Shown here: piece after piece, positions 54,017-61,400 of the stretch
Numbering within the stretch: the first letter of the stretch is position 1
Layout: each line of letters begins with the position of its first letter
Assembly (NCBI GenBank): GCA_963796705.1
Contig: CAWCMK010000002.1
Span: forward strand, 587,036-651,035
DNA: 64,000 nucleotides
Direction: 5' to 3'
Source of the DNA: VRUE01 sp963796705
Lineage (GTDB): Bacteria > Actinomycetota > Thermoleophilia > Solirubrobacterales > 70-9
Translations under genes and position numbers: made by a program
The notes under the pieces: generated by a model
What the model was told of the DNA's origin: nothing
Databases searched by the model: none
What the model saw: the letters and a program-made list of their open reading frames with translations, nothing else

Positions 54017-54022
54017 TAGGTT
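54017..54022 (+). promoter_or_regulatory. -10 box, leaderless spacing
   Basis: TAGGTT, 6 nt before the GTG at 54029 of the gene preceding rnhA. Confidence 0.4.
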
Positions 54023-54028
54023 GCCCTC

Positions 54029-54454
54029 GTGAGCACGAACCGCGCCTCACCAGCGGCCCGCGGGGCGACCGTCAGAGGGCGCCGGAGCGGGCTCGCCCGG
54101 GGCAGCGGGGGAGGGGAGCCGCTTGGGTTGGCCGTTGAGCTCTTCAACGCAAGCCCGGCGGCGCGCGTCGTCGCGGGCCTGATGCGGACCCTGGGCGAGC
54201 CGCGGGTCTCGATCGGCGCCGCGGCTCGGTCCGCAAGCGAGGTGCGGATAACCGTCGCCTGGGAGCTCTCCTGGTATCAGTGGAGGGTCGACCTCGACCG
54301 CGGTGCGAGGGGGATCTCGCCAGTCGCCAAGGGGGCGGAGATCGCCGAGTTGGACGGTGCGGCGCGAGTTTGGAACGGCGGTGTCGCCACCGGCGGCAGG
54401 CTTCACCTGGGACGCGCTCCGGCCCGGCGTTCTCCTCGCCGAAGGATCTGGTGA
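54029..54454 (+). CDS. Hypothetical protein preceding rnhA
   Basis: 141 aa. Arg/Gly/Ala-rich N-terminal 35 residues, then a more regular region 'LGLAVELFNASPAARVVAGLMRTLG' and 'VTVAWELSWYQWRVDLD'-like sequence (seen: 'ITVAWELSWYQWRVDL'), ending in a basic tail. No known motif. Overlaps the rnhA start by 4 nt (GTGA), so it is translated in tandem with RNase HI and may share its context. Confidence 0.6.
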   Translation: MSTNRASPAARGATVRGRRSGLARGSGGGEPLGLAVELFNASPAARVVAGLMRTLGEPRVSIGAAARSASEVRITVAWELSWYQWRVDLDRGARGISPVAKGAEIAELDGAARVWNGGVATGGRLHLGRAPARRSPRRRIW

Positions 54455-54846
54455 AGGTCCTCGTCAACGTCGACGGGGGTGCCCGTGGCAACCCCGGGCC
54501 CGCGGCGATAGCCGCCGTCGTTCGGGACGCCAAGGGCGCCATCCTCGAGGAGCGCCACGAGCGGATTGGCCGGGCGTCGAACAACGTCGCTGAGTACCGG
54601 GCGCTGCTGCTCGGGATCGAGCGCGCGGCGGCGCTGGGAGCGAGCGCCCTGGAGCTAGTCGGCGACTCGGAGCTGATCGTGCGCCAGGTGAACGGGGAAT
54701 ACAAGGTCAAGGATCCCAGACTGCGCGAGCTGCACGCCGAGGTCAGACGGGCGCTGGCGGGCTTTGAGGAGTGGTCGATTCGCCACGTGCGACGTGAGCG
54801 AAACGCCGAGGCGGACCGGCTCGTCAACGAGGCGCTCGATGGCTGA
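54451..54846 (+). CDS. rnhA: Ribonuclease HI
   Basis: Cleaves RNA in RNA-DNA hybrids. 131 aa with the metal-binding Asp in 'VNVDGGARGNPGPAA' near residue 8, Glu in 'NNVAEYRALLLGIE' near 49, Asp in 'LVGDSELIVRQVNG' near 71, and a late Asp in 'NAEADRLVNEA'. It lacks the basic protrusion handle of E. coli RNase HI, like the archaeal/actinobacterial short form. Window also encodes RNase HII. Confidence 0.9.
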   Translation: MKVLVNVDGGARGNPGPAAIAAVVRDAKGAILEERHERIGRASNNVAEYRALLLGIERAAALGASALELVGDSELIVRQVNGEYKVKDPRLRELHAEVRRALAGFEEWSIRHVRRERNAEADRLVNEALDG

Positions 54847-55348
54847 GCGAGAGGGCGAGCCGATCGACCCCGGCGTCGATATCGGCCACGTTCATCTCAA
54901 AGTCGCGGATCTCGAGCGGGCGCTGGACTTCTACTGCGGTGTGCTCGGCTTCGCGCTGCAACAGCGCTACGGACAGGACGCGGCCTTCGTCTCGGCCGGC
55001 GGCTACCACCACCACATCGGCCTCAACACCTGGGAGTCGAAGGAAGGCCACCCGCCTGCGCGCGGCAGCACCGGCCTCTACCACGTCGCGATCCGCTATC
55101 CGACCCGGAGGGCGTTGGCCGATGCACTGCGGCGCCTGGCGCAGGCGGGGGTGCCGCTCGAGGGGGCCTCCGATCACGGCGTCAGCGAGGCGCTCTATCT
55201 CAGCGATCCCGACGGCAATGGGATCGAGCTCTACTGGGACCGCCCGTCCGAGCAGTGGCCGCGCCCGGCCAACGGGGAGGACCGCGTTGCGATGGGCACG
55301 GCGCCGCTTGACCTATCCGGCCTGATCGCCGAGCTCGAGGGGGACTAG
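54839..55348 (+). CDS. VOC-family (glyoxalase/catechol 2,3-dioxygenase-like) protein
   Basis: 169 aa with paired beta-alpha-beta-beta-beta modules. Likely metal ligands: His in 'IGHVHLKVADLERAL', His in 'GLYHVAIRYPTR' and Glu in 'GNGIELYWDRP'. This is the pattern of CatE-like single-subunit VOC dioxygenases or glyoxalases; the substrate is unknown. ATG overlaps the rnhA stop by 8 nt. Confidence 0.85.
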   Translation: MAEREGEPIDPGVDIGHVHLKVADLERALDFYCGVLGFALQQRYGQDAAFVSAGGYHHHIGLNTWESKEGHPPARGSTGLYHVAIRYPTRRALADALRRLAQAGVPLEGASDHGVSEALYLSDPDGNGIELYWDRPSEQWPRPANGEDRVAMGTAPLDLSGLIAELEGD

Positions 55349-55428
55349 ACGCTCCGCCCGGGCCGGGGTTGACCGGCCTCCCGACCTGGGAGAGGATGGG
55401 GCGCCATCAGGGTTGGAAGGGAGCGCAA

Positions 55429-55757
55429 GTGAGTGGAGACCGCCATTCCCGCTGCGCGGCCGCGACGGGAGTGTTCTTCGTCGTCCTGGCCGTGATCGGG
55501 TTCCTCGCCCAACCGCCGCCCCCGGCTGCGGACGCCTCTGCGGCCGAAGTTCTCGAATACGTTCGCGACCATCACAACGCGCTGCACCTGATCCAGGTCA
55601 TCTTCGCCCTCGCCCTTTTTTTCTTCATCGCCTTTGCCTCCGACGGGGTCTTCGGTTTTTCCTCGGACTCCTGCTCTTCTTGTTCTGGGTGACCGCGGCC
55701 AGCATCCTGATCTTTCGCAAGCTCGGGGAAGCTGGTGGCGCGGCGACACCGGATTGA
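55429..55757 (+). pseudogene. Small membrane protein gene with a frameshift at a T-run
   Basis: GTG 55429 follows GGAAGGGAGCGCAA. The first frame encodes two hydrophobic helices ('GVFFVVLAVIGFLA' and 'LIQVIFALALFFFIAFA') and would stop at 55690-55692 with the odd ending 'FSSDSCSSCSG'. In another frame, just after a run of five T at about 55657-55662, a third good helix 'LGLLLFLFWVTAASILIF' continues to 55757. Adding one T joins them into one three-helix protein of about 110 aa. It is a true indel, a slippage site or a sequencing error. Confidence 0.6.
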
Positions 55758-55793
55758 GCCGCAGGCGCACTCGGGGCTGCTCGGGCGCCGCCC

Positions 55794-55799
55794 TAGACT
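55794..55799 (+). promoter_or_regulatory. -10 box, leaderless spacing
   Basis: TAGACT, 6 nt before ATG 55806 of the YVTN/PKD protein gene. Confidence 0.45.
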
Positions 55800-55805
55800 C
55801 GAGCC

Positions 55806-57383
55806 ATGTCAGGGATCCGAAGCGGGCAGCGCCGCGGCCGGCTGCCGCGGCTGGCGCTCACCCTGTTGATTTTGGCGCTCGCCACCGTAGCGTTGCCCGC
55901 CGCCGCGGCGGCCCGCGGCGTCTACGTAACCGACGAGAGCGCGAACAGCGTCACGTTGATCGATGCGCGAACCGATCAGCCACTCGGCGGGCCGATCGCG
56001 GTCGGGGTACGTCCCGAAGCGATCGCGATCACACCCGACGGAAATTTCGCCTACGTGGCGAACTTCGGCGACGAATCGGTCTCGGTGATCGATACCCGCA
56101 GCAACATGGTCGGCCCGCCGATCGACGTCGCCGGGAAGCCGGTCGGCCTTGCGATCAGCCCCGACGGGCGCTTCGCCTACGTCGTCTCCCAGGAACCGGA
56201 CCGGCTATCGGTGATCGACACGGCGACGAACGCCTTGGACGAAATGCCGCTTCAGCTCGCAGGAAAACCGGCAGGAGTCGCGATCACCCCCGATGGGGAC
56301 TTCGCCTACGTCACCTGTCAGGAAAGCAGCCAGGTGTTGGTGATCGACACCCAGACCCGCCGGCCGGTGGGCGGGCCGATCGAGGTTGGGTCCGCGCCTA
56401 CGGACCTGGCCTTCACGCCGGACGGCAGACTCGCATTTGTAATCGACAGTGACGGATCGAGCGTCTCGGTGATCGAAACAAAGAGCGGCTCGCTCTGGCC
56501 CACGATCCCGGTTCTCTCAGAACCACAGGCGATCGCAATCAGCCCCGACTCCCAGATCGCCTACGTCACCAATCGGACCGCGGCGAGCGTAACGCGGCTC
56601 AGTACGGAAACCGGCCTGGCACTCGGTGGGCCGATCGACCTCGGAGGCAGCAGCGTCAGCGGCATCGCGATCACTCCCGACGGCGATCGCATTTACGTCG
56701 CGGAAACCGGCTCGCAATTCGTTCGCGCGGTGGATACGAGGACCGATGTTGTGACACCGATTGAGGTCGGTTCTGACCCGCGGGGGATAGCCATCGTCCC
56801 CGACCAACCTCCACATGCGACCTTCAGCATCCCGGGGGGACGCCCCGACGTGCCGCTTGGCTTCGACGCTTCCGCCTCAAGTGACCCGGACGGGTCCATC
56901 GGCCGCTTTCAGTGGAGCTTCGGTGATGGCACCCGGCTGGAGAATGGCGGTGCGACCCCCGCGCACATCTACCGCCACCCGGGCTTCTACAAGGTGACGC
57001 TGACGCTGACCGATGACGAAGGATGCTCGACCTCCCTCGTCTTCACCGGGCGAACCGCGAGCTGCAACGGCTCTCCCGTGGCGACCCAGACCCAGGCCGT
57101 CGAGGTCTCCTACCCCGGGGTGCGGGTTCGCTGTCCGCCAAGCGCCGGCCGCGGCGGTTGCCGCTATCGGCTGCTGGCGGTGACCCGCAGACACGACGGG
57201 AAGGCCGAGAGCACAGTCACCAGGGTGCGGCTGAGGGCCAGCTCGGAGCTGGTCGTCTCACTGCGGCCAAGGCGCGCCTTTGCTGGGGGGTTTCCTGTTG
57301 GTCACCGGGTGCTCGTCCGGGAGTGGTTCAGTCTCGACGGCAGCCGTCGAACTCGGTACGCGAGGCTGAGGATCGTCCGCTAG
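55806..57383 (+). CDS. Secreted YVTN beta-propeller protein with PKD domain
   Basis: 525 aa, exported. A basic N-terminus plus hydrophobic 'LALTLLILALATVALPAAAAA' is a signal peptide. About seven repeats of some 42-45 residues follow (to about 335), each with a 'ITPDGxFAYV...SVxVIDT' pattern, i.e. a YVTN-type seven-bladed propeller. A PKD domain ('FDASASSDPDGSIGRFQWSFGDG') occupies about 345-430, then a beta-rich C-terminus. No anchor is evident. It is probably a surface or extracellular binding protein. Glutamate codons are mixed GAA/GAG. Confidence 0.82.
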   Translation: MSGIRSGQRRGRLPRLALTLLILALATVALPAAAAARGVYVTDESANSVTLIDARTDQPLGGPIAVGVRPEAIAITPDGNFAYVANFGDESVSVIDTRSNMVGPPIDVAGKPVGLAISPDGRFAYVVSQEPDRLSVIDTATNALDEMPLQLAGKPAGVAITPDGDFAYVTCQESSQVLVIDTQTRRPVGGPIEVGSAPTDLAFTPDGRLAFVIDSDGSSVSVIETKSGSLWPTIPVLSEPQAIAISPDSQIAYVTNRTAASVTRLSTETGLALGGPIDLGGSSVSGIAITPDGDRIYVAETGSQFVRAVDTRTDVVTPIEVGSDPRGIAIVPDQPPHATFSIPGGRPDVPLGFDASASSDPDGSIGRFQWSFGDGTRLENGGATPAHIYRHPGFYKVTLTLTDDEGCSTSLVFTGRTASCNGSPVATQTQAVEVSYPGVRVRCPPSAGRGGCRYRLLAVTRRHDGKAESTVTRVRLRASSELVVSLRPRRAFAGGFPVGHRVLVREWFSLDGSRRTRYARLRIVR

Positions 57384-57413
57384 GCCCATCCCGCGTTCGA
57401 ATTCCGCGCCCAA

Positions 57414-57452
57414 GCGGCTGTAGCTCAGCTGGCTAGAGCGTCTACTTGCCAT
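57414..57452 (+). tRNA. tRNA-Gly(GCC), 5' half only
   Basis: GCGGCTG acceptor strand (57414-57420), TA, D-arm GCTC-loop-GAGC (57423-57439), G, anticodon 5' strand TCTAC (57441-57445) and loop TTGCCAT (57446-57452) with anticodon GCC. The next bases GCGTC cannot pair with TCTAC, and no T-arm or CAGCCGC acceptor strand follows within the window. The gene is therefore broken right after the anticodon loop, where low-density, decayed sequence begins. An 8-bp hairpin (57453-57460 with 57467-57474, one T-G pair) starts exactly at the break. Confidence 0.65.
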
Positions 57453-57633
57453 GCGTCCCGTCGATTCGGGGCGCATTCGGCACAACAGAGCCAAATTACG
57501 GCTCCGAACAAGGCCATTTCGACTCCCTCGGAATGGGTCGGATAAGCACGATTCGGAGGGATTTGGGCACCCATCTGCTCCTGGTGCCCAATCATCTGGG
57601 GCTTTCTTCTGGGACTGATGGCATCGCCCCCTG

Positions 57634-57870
57634 GCGGTCACGACGATCACCTGCGAACCCACTTGCCTCTACCCGTATCAGCGATGGGTGGACGAAGCGA
57701 AGGTGCCGACGCCCGACGTGACGTTGACGATCAACAAACGCAGGGATGCGGCGGACCGCCGGCCTGCACGTCGCCCGGGCTCTACACGATCTGGTTTGAA
57801 CCGACGATCAGTCCCCGCAAAACGTTCCTCCACGAGCTCGGCCACAACGTAATTAGCGACGCCATGCCTA
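57634..57870 (+). pseudogene. Remnant of a secreted protein with an HELGH metallopeptidase-like motif
   Basis: Two frames together read like one protein. The first (from 57634) gives 'VTTITCEPTCLYPYQRWVDE' and 'VPTPDVTLTI'. After a shift around 57735-57750 the second gives 'CGGPPACTSPGLYTIWFEP' and 'TFLHELGHN'. HELGH lies at 57831-57845 and fits the zinc-protease HExxH pattern. No signal peptide or proper start remains, and the sequence degenerates after the motif. The flanks (57475-57633 and 57870-58086) hold no recognisable gene. Confidence 0.5.
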
Positions 57871-58086
57871 TATCTAACCCTGACCACCCTTGGCAAACAG
57901 ATTCGGCCCGCACGGCGCGGCCCGGTCAGCCTTGCCCCCTGAAGGAACCCAGGGGCTTATTAGGACTCAAGCGACCCTTTGAACACCTCCGGAATAAGTT
58001 CAAGTTCCGGCAGCGTCATGACGGCACGGGGCGGCAGTTCGAGCGGCTCGCCGGCGTACGGCCAGAGGGGGAGGCCTCAGCGAATC

Positions 58087-58434
58087 GTGAGCGTGAAGGC
58101 GGCCAACGACGCTATCCGATTCCTCGTCGAGCTGGCGGCTCTGGCGGCGATTGCCTACTGGGGCTTTCACGAGCATTCCTCCTGGGTCCTGAAGCTCGTG
58201 TTGGGGGTTGGCGGCCCAGTGCTCACAGCGGCGGCGTGGGGGCTCTGGATGGCGCCTCAGTCCAAGCGCCGAGCGCCGGAGGGGTATCGAGCCCTTCTTG
58301 AGGCTGTGATCTTCGGAGCGGCCACCGCAGCCCTCTTCGCTTCCGGAGTGGTGGCCCTTGGTGTCGCTTTCGGGGTCGTGGCTGCGGTAAACACAGTGCT
58401 CGACCACGCCCTCGGTCGGCCTGGCTGTGGCTGA
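58087..58434 (+). CDS. YrdB/DUF2568-like membrane protein
   Basis: 115 aa with four hydrophobic helices: 'FLVELAALAAIAYWGF', 'LVLGVGGPVLTAAAWGLW', 'AVIFGAATAALFASGVVAL' and 'VAFGVVAAVNTVL'. The spacing and 'WGLWMAP' after helix 2 are typical of the YrdB/DUF2568 family, which has no assigned function. GTG 58087 was chosen because homologous sequence starts there ('AANDAIRFLVELAAL'); the frame extends upstream but is low-complexity. Confidence 0.72.
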   Translation: MSVKAANDAIRFLVELAALAAIAYWGFHEHSSWVLKLVLGVGGPVLTAAAWGLWMAPQSKRRAPEGYRALLEAVIFGAATAALFASGVVALGVAFGVVAAVNTVLDHALGRPGCG

Positions 58435-58438
58435 CGGC

Positions 58439-58588
58439 ATGGTTAACTCCGTCATCAGCGTCGGGGAAGTTGACGAGTGGGCCGTGATCGTCGGCGCTAC
58501 GACTCTGTTCACGATTAACCGGGTGCGGCACTTCAAGACCCTACGACGGAAGCGCCGGTCAGAAAAGAATCCCCCTGAGGGCCTCTGA
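58439..58588 (+). CDS. Small ORF with one hydrophobic segment
   Basis: 49 codons, ATG 4 nt after the YrdB-like stop. One moderately hydrophobic stretch 'WAVIVGATTLFTI' followed by a strongly basic segment 'RHFKTLRRKRRSEK'. It could be a coupled micro-protein or chance; no ribosome site of note. Confidence 0.3.
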   Translation: MVNSVISVGEVDEWAVIVGATTLFTINRVRHFKTLRRKRRSEKNPPEGL

Positions 58589-58772
58589 GGGCCATTCTCC
58601 GGCCCGTTCTGGCCTGAGGAGACCGAAGGGACTGGATGCTCTTAGATTTGCCGCGCCGTATAAGGGGACAGGGACGACCAAACCCAATTTTTCGGGAGAC
58701 GGTCCGTCCAGCTTGAGGATGCAACCCTAAGCCGTAATCCCCGTGGCGCCGACGCGCATGTAAGGCGGCGCA

Positions 58773-58811
58773 CGACCCTAGCCTGCTCCGCGAAGAGTGG
58801 GCTAGGGGTCG
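58773..58811. terminator. Hairpin downstream of the serine recombinase remnant
   Basis: CGACCCTAGCC (58773-58783) pairs with GGCTAGGGGTCG (58800-58811) over 11 bp with one extra G. It lies just beyond the stop of the minus-strand recombinase. No T-run. The rest of 58589-58842 shows no gene. Confidence 0.45.
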
Positions 58812-58842
58812 CGTCGCTGGCTGTCTCTGCTGCTCTCGGTTC

Positions 58843-59508
58843 TCAGCTGTTCACGGCCGTGGCCATGTCGCTGTCGTATTCGACGGAACGCAACACGGCG
58901 CGTACGGATGTCGGCCACCAACAGCGGCCACCGCGAACGGTTGGGATGCCATCGCTGTTGAGCCCGTCCGCAATCGCTCGGAGCGACGCCTTCTCAGAGC
59001 GCTCTCTCACGATCCGCTCGACCACATCATCCGGTGTCTCGCGAACCCGTCCCAGCCTCACGCCTTCAGAGCGCCTCACTGCGAGAGTGTCCTTTGTTCG
59101 CTGGCCGATCAGCCGACGCTCGAACTGCGCGAAGCTGGCGAGAACGTTGGCTGTCACTTCGCCCGCAGGCGTTGTCGTATCGACGCCCAGGTCGAGACAG
59201 ACGACCGCCCAACCCTGCTTCTGAGAGTCGGCCATCATCCCGGCGAAGTCGAGCATTGAGCGACTCATCCTGTCGAGTTTGGCCGCCACCAATGCCTAAG
59301 CCTCGCCGGCCTTGAGTCGTGCTAGCGCCGACTGAATGCCGGGACGCTTGAGGCTCTTGGCCGAATAGCCCGCGTCCTCGATCATCTCCACGAGCTGCCA
59401 GCCGCGCCGCTCGCACTCTGATTCGATGGCTTGGCGCTGCGCTTCCAGCCCCGCCCCGCTGTCGGCCTGCTCTGAGGTCGAGACTCTGACGTAACCTAGT
59501 ACCTGCAT
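58843..59508 (-). pseudogene. Serine recombinase (resolvase family) with an in-frame amber codon
   Basis: The uninterrupted frame would encode 221 aa. It starts at ATG 59508 after GGAGGG, with the catalytic motif 'YVRVSTSEQ' (nucleophile Ser10), 'AGYSAKSLKRPGIQ', then 'LKAGEA', a TAG at 59296-59298, and 'ALVAAKLDRMSRS' in the same frame. The family has 'GEADALV' type sequence at this point, so a single codon was lost by point mutation. The C-terminal half holds 'ERRLIGQRTKDTL' and a helix-turn-helix 'ASLRAIADGLNSDGIPTVRG'. Probably inactive unless the amber codon is suppressed. Confidence 0.8.
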
Positions 59509-59627
59509 GGGAGCTATCCCTCCTGTGCCATGCCCCCGGCTGCTCTAACAGCGCGGGGGCGCTTTTTGCGTACGGCGATTACTGTACACCCAGTGGTTCG
59601 GACCCGTAAGCAAACGGTGCCGGTTCT

Positions 59628-60680
59628 TCATTCCAGCGTCGCCGAGCGCGTTTCGCCCGCGTCGGTCCAGGTAAGCTTCGAGCCGTGCAGCTTGAGCGAG
59701 TACAGATCGATGCTTTCGCCGCTGTCGAGGAGCCGCTCCCCCTCTGAGTCACAGGCGACGATCTCGCGAGGTGGAAACTGGCGTTCGATTTCGCCCGATT
59801 GTCCGATGCGGGCGTGGCCGGCCCACGCAAGGCTACCGTTGCGCTTGAGTGCGATGCTCCCCACCCCTCCAGTCGAGCGTGGGGAGCCATGGCCGCCACC
59901 AACAAGACAGCTCTTGATCTGGCCGGTTTGCAGATTGCGCGCGGCGACCGACAAGCCATGCGCGTCACGTCCTCTCGACAGTGTCACCGCACCAGCCGCC
60001 CAGGGGACTGTAAGAGCGAAGGGACCATACATCCCGCCTGCTCGCCAGCCGGCAGTCCTCGGTAGGGGGCTTAGCTTGATCGAATGGCCGGTGGAGACGA
60101 GGCAGCCGTAGACTATGGGTTCGCCGAACTGTGGCTTCGATTCGGGCGGTGAGTAGATGCGGGCACGGCTGTCTGCGAGCAGCGTTGTGTCCTTTGCCGG
60201 GCCGCAGCTGTGTGTCCGGCGGTGGCGTACAGGCGCCGGCTTGACCGGCGGCCAGATCTGGCGCGGCGGTGAGCTGCTCCCATCAAAGAAGACCAGCTCG
60301 GCAGCCGGTTGCTTGGTCTTGACGTGCACGACCTTCTTGATTGGAACCTCGGGGGGGCAGGGAGCTTCGCTTTCTACGTGTGCAGGCCAGCGCAGATAGG
60401 CCGTGACGATCGCAACACCCTTGTGGGTGGCGGTCCTGCGCCTTTCGACCAATGTGGTGTGGTCTAGTTCCAAGAGCGGGGTTGGGCAGACGTCGAGGTA
60501 GACGTAGAAGCTGAAGGTGTGGCCCACCGCTGGGTACTGTCTTTGGCTCACGTAGATCCGGGCCGGCGCGATCGATGCGGGGACTTCGGCTCCTTCGACC
60601 GGCGCAGCCCCGGCCGACCCGATCAGCACGGTCCCCGCTAAGAGCGCCGCCGCCATTGCGACGAGCCAACGCGTCCCCAT
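59628..60680 (-). CDS. Secreted hypothetical protein
   Basis: 350 aa. Signal peptide 'LVAMAAALLAGTVLIGSAGA' at the N-terminus. No catalytic motif. Cysteines are spread ('CPTPLLEL', 'CPPEVPIKK', 'SCGPAKD', 'VYGCLVSTG', 'VACDSEGE'), so disulfides are likely. The second half has beta-strand repeats with 'EPIVYGCLVSTG' followed by 'SLAWAGHARIG', which resembles propeller-like secreted proteins of Thermoleophilia. Leaderless: TAAGCT (60688-60693) lies 7 nt before the ATG. It looks intact, unlike its neighbours. Confidence 0.65.
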   Translation of the reverse strand: MGTRWLVAMAAALLAGTVLIGSAGAAPVEGAEVPASIAPARIYVSQRQYPAVGHTFSFYVYLDVCPTPLLELDHTTLVERRRTATHKGVAIVTAYLRWPAHVESEAPCPPEVPIKKVVHVKTKQPAAELVFFDGSSSPPRQIWPPVKPAPVRHRRTHSCGPAKDTTLLADSRARIYSPPESKPQFGEPIVYGCLVSTGHSIKLSPLPRTAGWRAGGMYGPFALTVPWAAGAVTLSRGRDAHGLSVAARNLQTGQIKSCLVGGGHGSPRSTGGVGSIALKRNGSLAWAGHARIGQSGEIERQFPPREIVACDSEGERLLDSGESIDLYSLKLHGSKLTWTDAGETRSATLE

Positions 60681-60687
60681 AAGACCA

Positions 60688-60693
60688 AGCTTA
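60688..60693 (-). promoter_or_regulatory. -10 box of the secreted hypothetical gene, leaderless spacing
   Basis: TAAGCT on the minus strand, 7 nt before ATG 60680. Confidence 0.45.
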
Positions 60694-60803
60694 CTGCCTG
60701 AAAACCTGCGATAGGGACCACCAAGTACGACACGTCGCCAACCTTTGGTCGCTTTTGTCGCACCCTTCCCAGTAGAATCCGATGCGGTTTAGGGATAAAC
60801 CCA

Positions 60804-60835
60804 GCGCCCCGGTTGCCTCCAGCGACGCGGGGCGC
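60804..60835. other. GC-rich inverted repeat in a divergent intergenic region
   Basis: GCGCCCCG (60804-60811) and CGGGGCGC (60828-60835), perfect 8-bp arms with a 16-nt loop. It lies between two divergent genes, so it is not an obvious terminator for either. Confidence 0.35.
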
Positions 60836-60873
60836 AGTTATGCCATGAGAAAGCCCGCACGGCCGGCGCCCTT

Positions 60874-60879
60874 TAGGAT
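60874..60879 (+). promoter_or_regulatory. -10 box, leaderless spacing
   Basis: TAGGAT, 6 nt before ATG 60886. Confidence 0.45.
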
Positions 60880-60885
60880 CGAGCG

Positions 60886-61089
60886 ATGCCATATGCGGAG
60901 ATGAGGATGGTCAACGGCGATGCCATCAGCGTCGAAGGATCGGTGAGCGAGGTCGAGCAGGAGCTTTCGGACGCAGCGAGGTCAGGAAGGTCCAGATTCG
61001 CCTGGTTCACCGATGGGAGCACCGGCCAGCAGATCGGCGTGAAGCCGGAGCACGTGGTCAGCCTCAGATTGGGCGACGATCAGGACTGA
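60886..61089 (+). CDS. Small hypothetical protein
   Basis: 67 aa, soluble, acidic. Predicted beta-alpha-beta pattern: 'VNGDAISVEG', a helix 'EVEQELSDAARSG', then strands 'RFAWFTDG' and 'IGVKPEHVVSLRL'. This resembles short proteins in which a residue bound at a 'VNPxHV' segment closes a sheet; function unknown. The leaderless promoter and regular composition argue that it is real. Confidence 0.55.
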   Translation: MPYAEMRMVNGDAISVEGSVSEVEQELSDAARSGRSRFAWFTDGSTGQQIGVKPEHVVSLRLGDDQD

Positions 61090-61169
61090 ATGCCTCAGCA
61101 CGTGAGGTACTGAGCAAGCCGGTCGGCTCGCAAGCCCCCGCGTTACCGGGAGCAAGCGAGCAGACTCAG

Positions 61170-61400
61170 CTACTCCGCGAGGCTGACGCCCAGGATGCGG
61201 TCTGCGGCTTTCTGAGCCTCTCCAGCCGCCTGCACGATCAGCTCTTGCCCAGCTACCGACGCCATCCGGCTTTATAGGCCGCTGACTGCGGGATGTCAGG
61301 GTCAACGCCGATAGTCCCGCTGACCATCGCTGCGCCCAGCTCAGCAATTAACTCCTCACGGGAATAGTCAGCGTCCCCGAATGCGTGGCGCTCAATGATG
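61170..61400 (-). pseudogene. C-terminal remnant of an ArdC-like antirestriction protein
   Basis: On the minus strand, 'RHAFGDADYSREELIAELGA' continues to 'YKAGWRR' and then a stop. One base shift later, 'AGQELIVQAAGEAQKAADRI' continues to the stop at 61170-61172. Both parts match the C-terminal region of the ArdC/DUF1738 family ('YxxEELVAELGAAF...', '...AaxxAQkAADxIL'). The N-terminal ssDNA-binding part and the HExxH are absent. The remnant ends at about 61395-61400, exactly where the truncated decapeptide-repeat gene begins on the other strand. ArdC proteins ride on plasmids and integrative elements. The 61090-61169 stretch shows nothing recognisable. Confidence 0.6.

Noticed and set aside
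57391..57408. T-arm-like TTCGAAT just before the tRNA-Gly half
   Set aside because: The flanking bases do not form a 5-bp T-stem (only a self-complementary CGCG pair), so it is not the 3' part of another tRNA.
57446..57721. Plus-strand frame right after the tRNA half
   Set aside because: It overlaps the tRNA sequence and hairpin, has no ribosome site or -10 box at its start, and its composition is not protein-like.
57446..58700. Group I intron splitting tRNA-Gly at the anticodon
   Set aside because: Introns occur at this position in some bacterial tRNAs, but no 3' exon with matching anticodon strand, T-arm and CAGCCGC acceptor strand was found downstream in the window.
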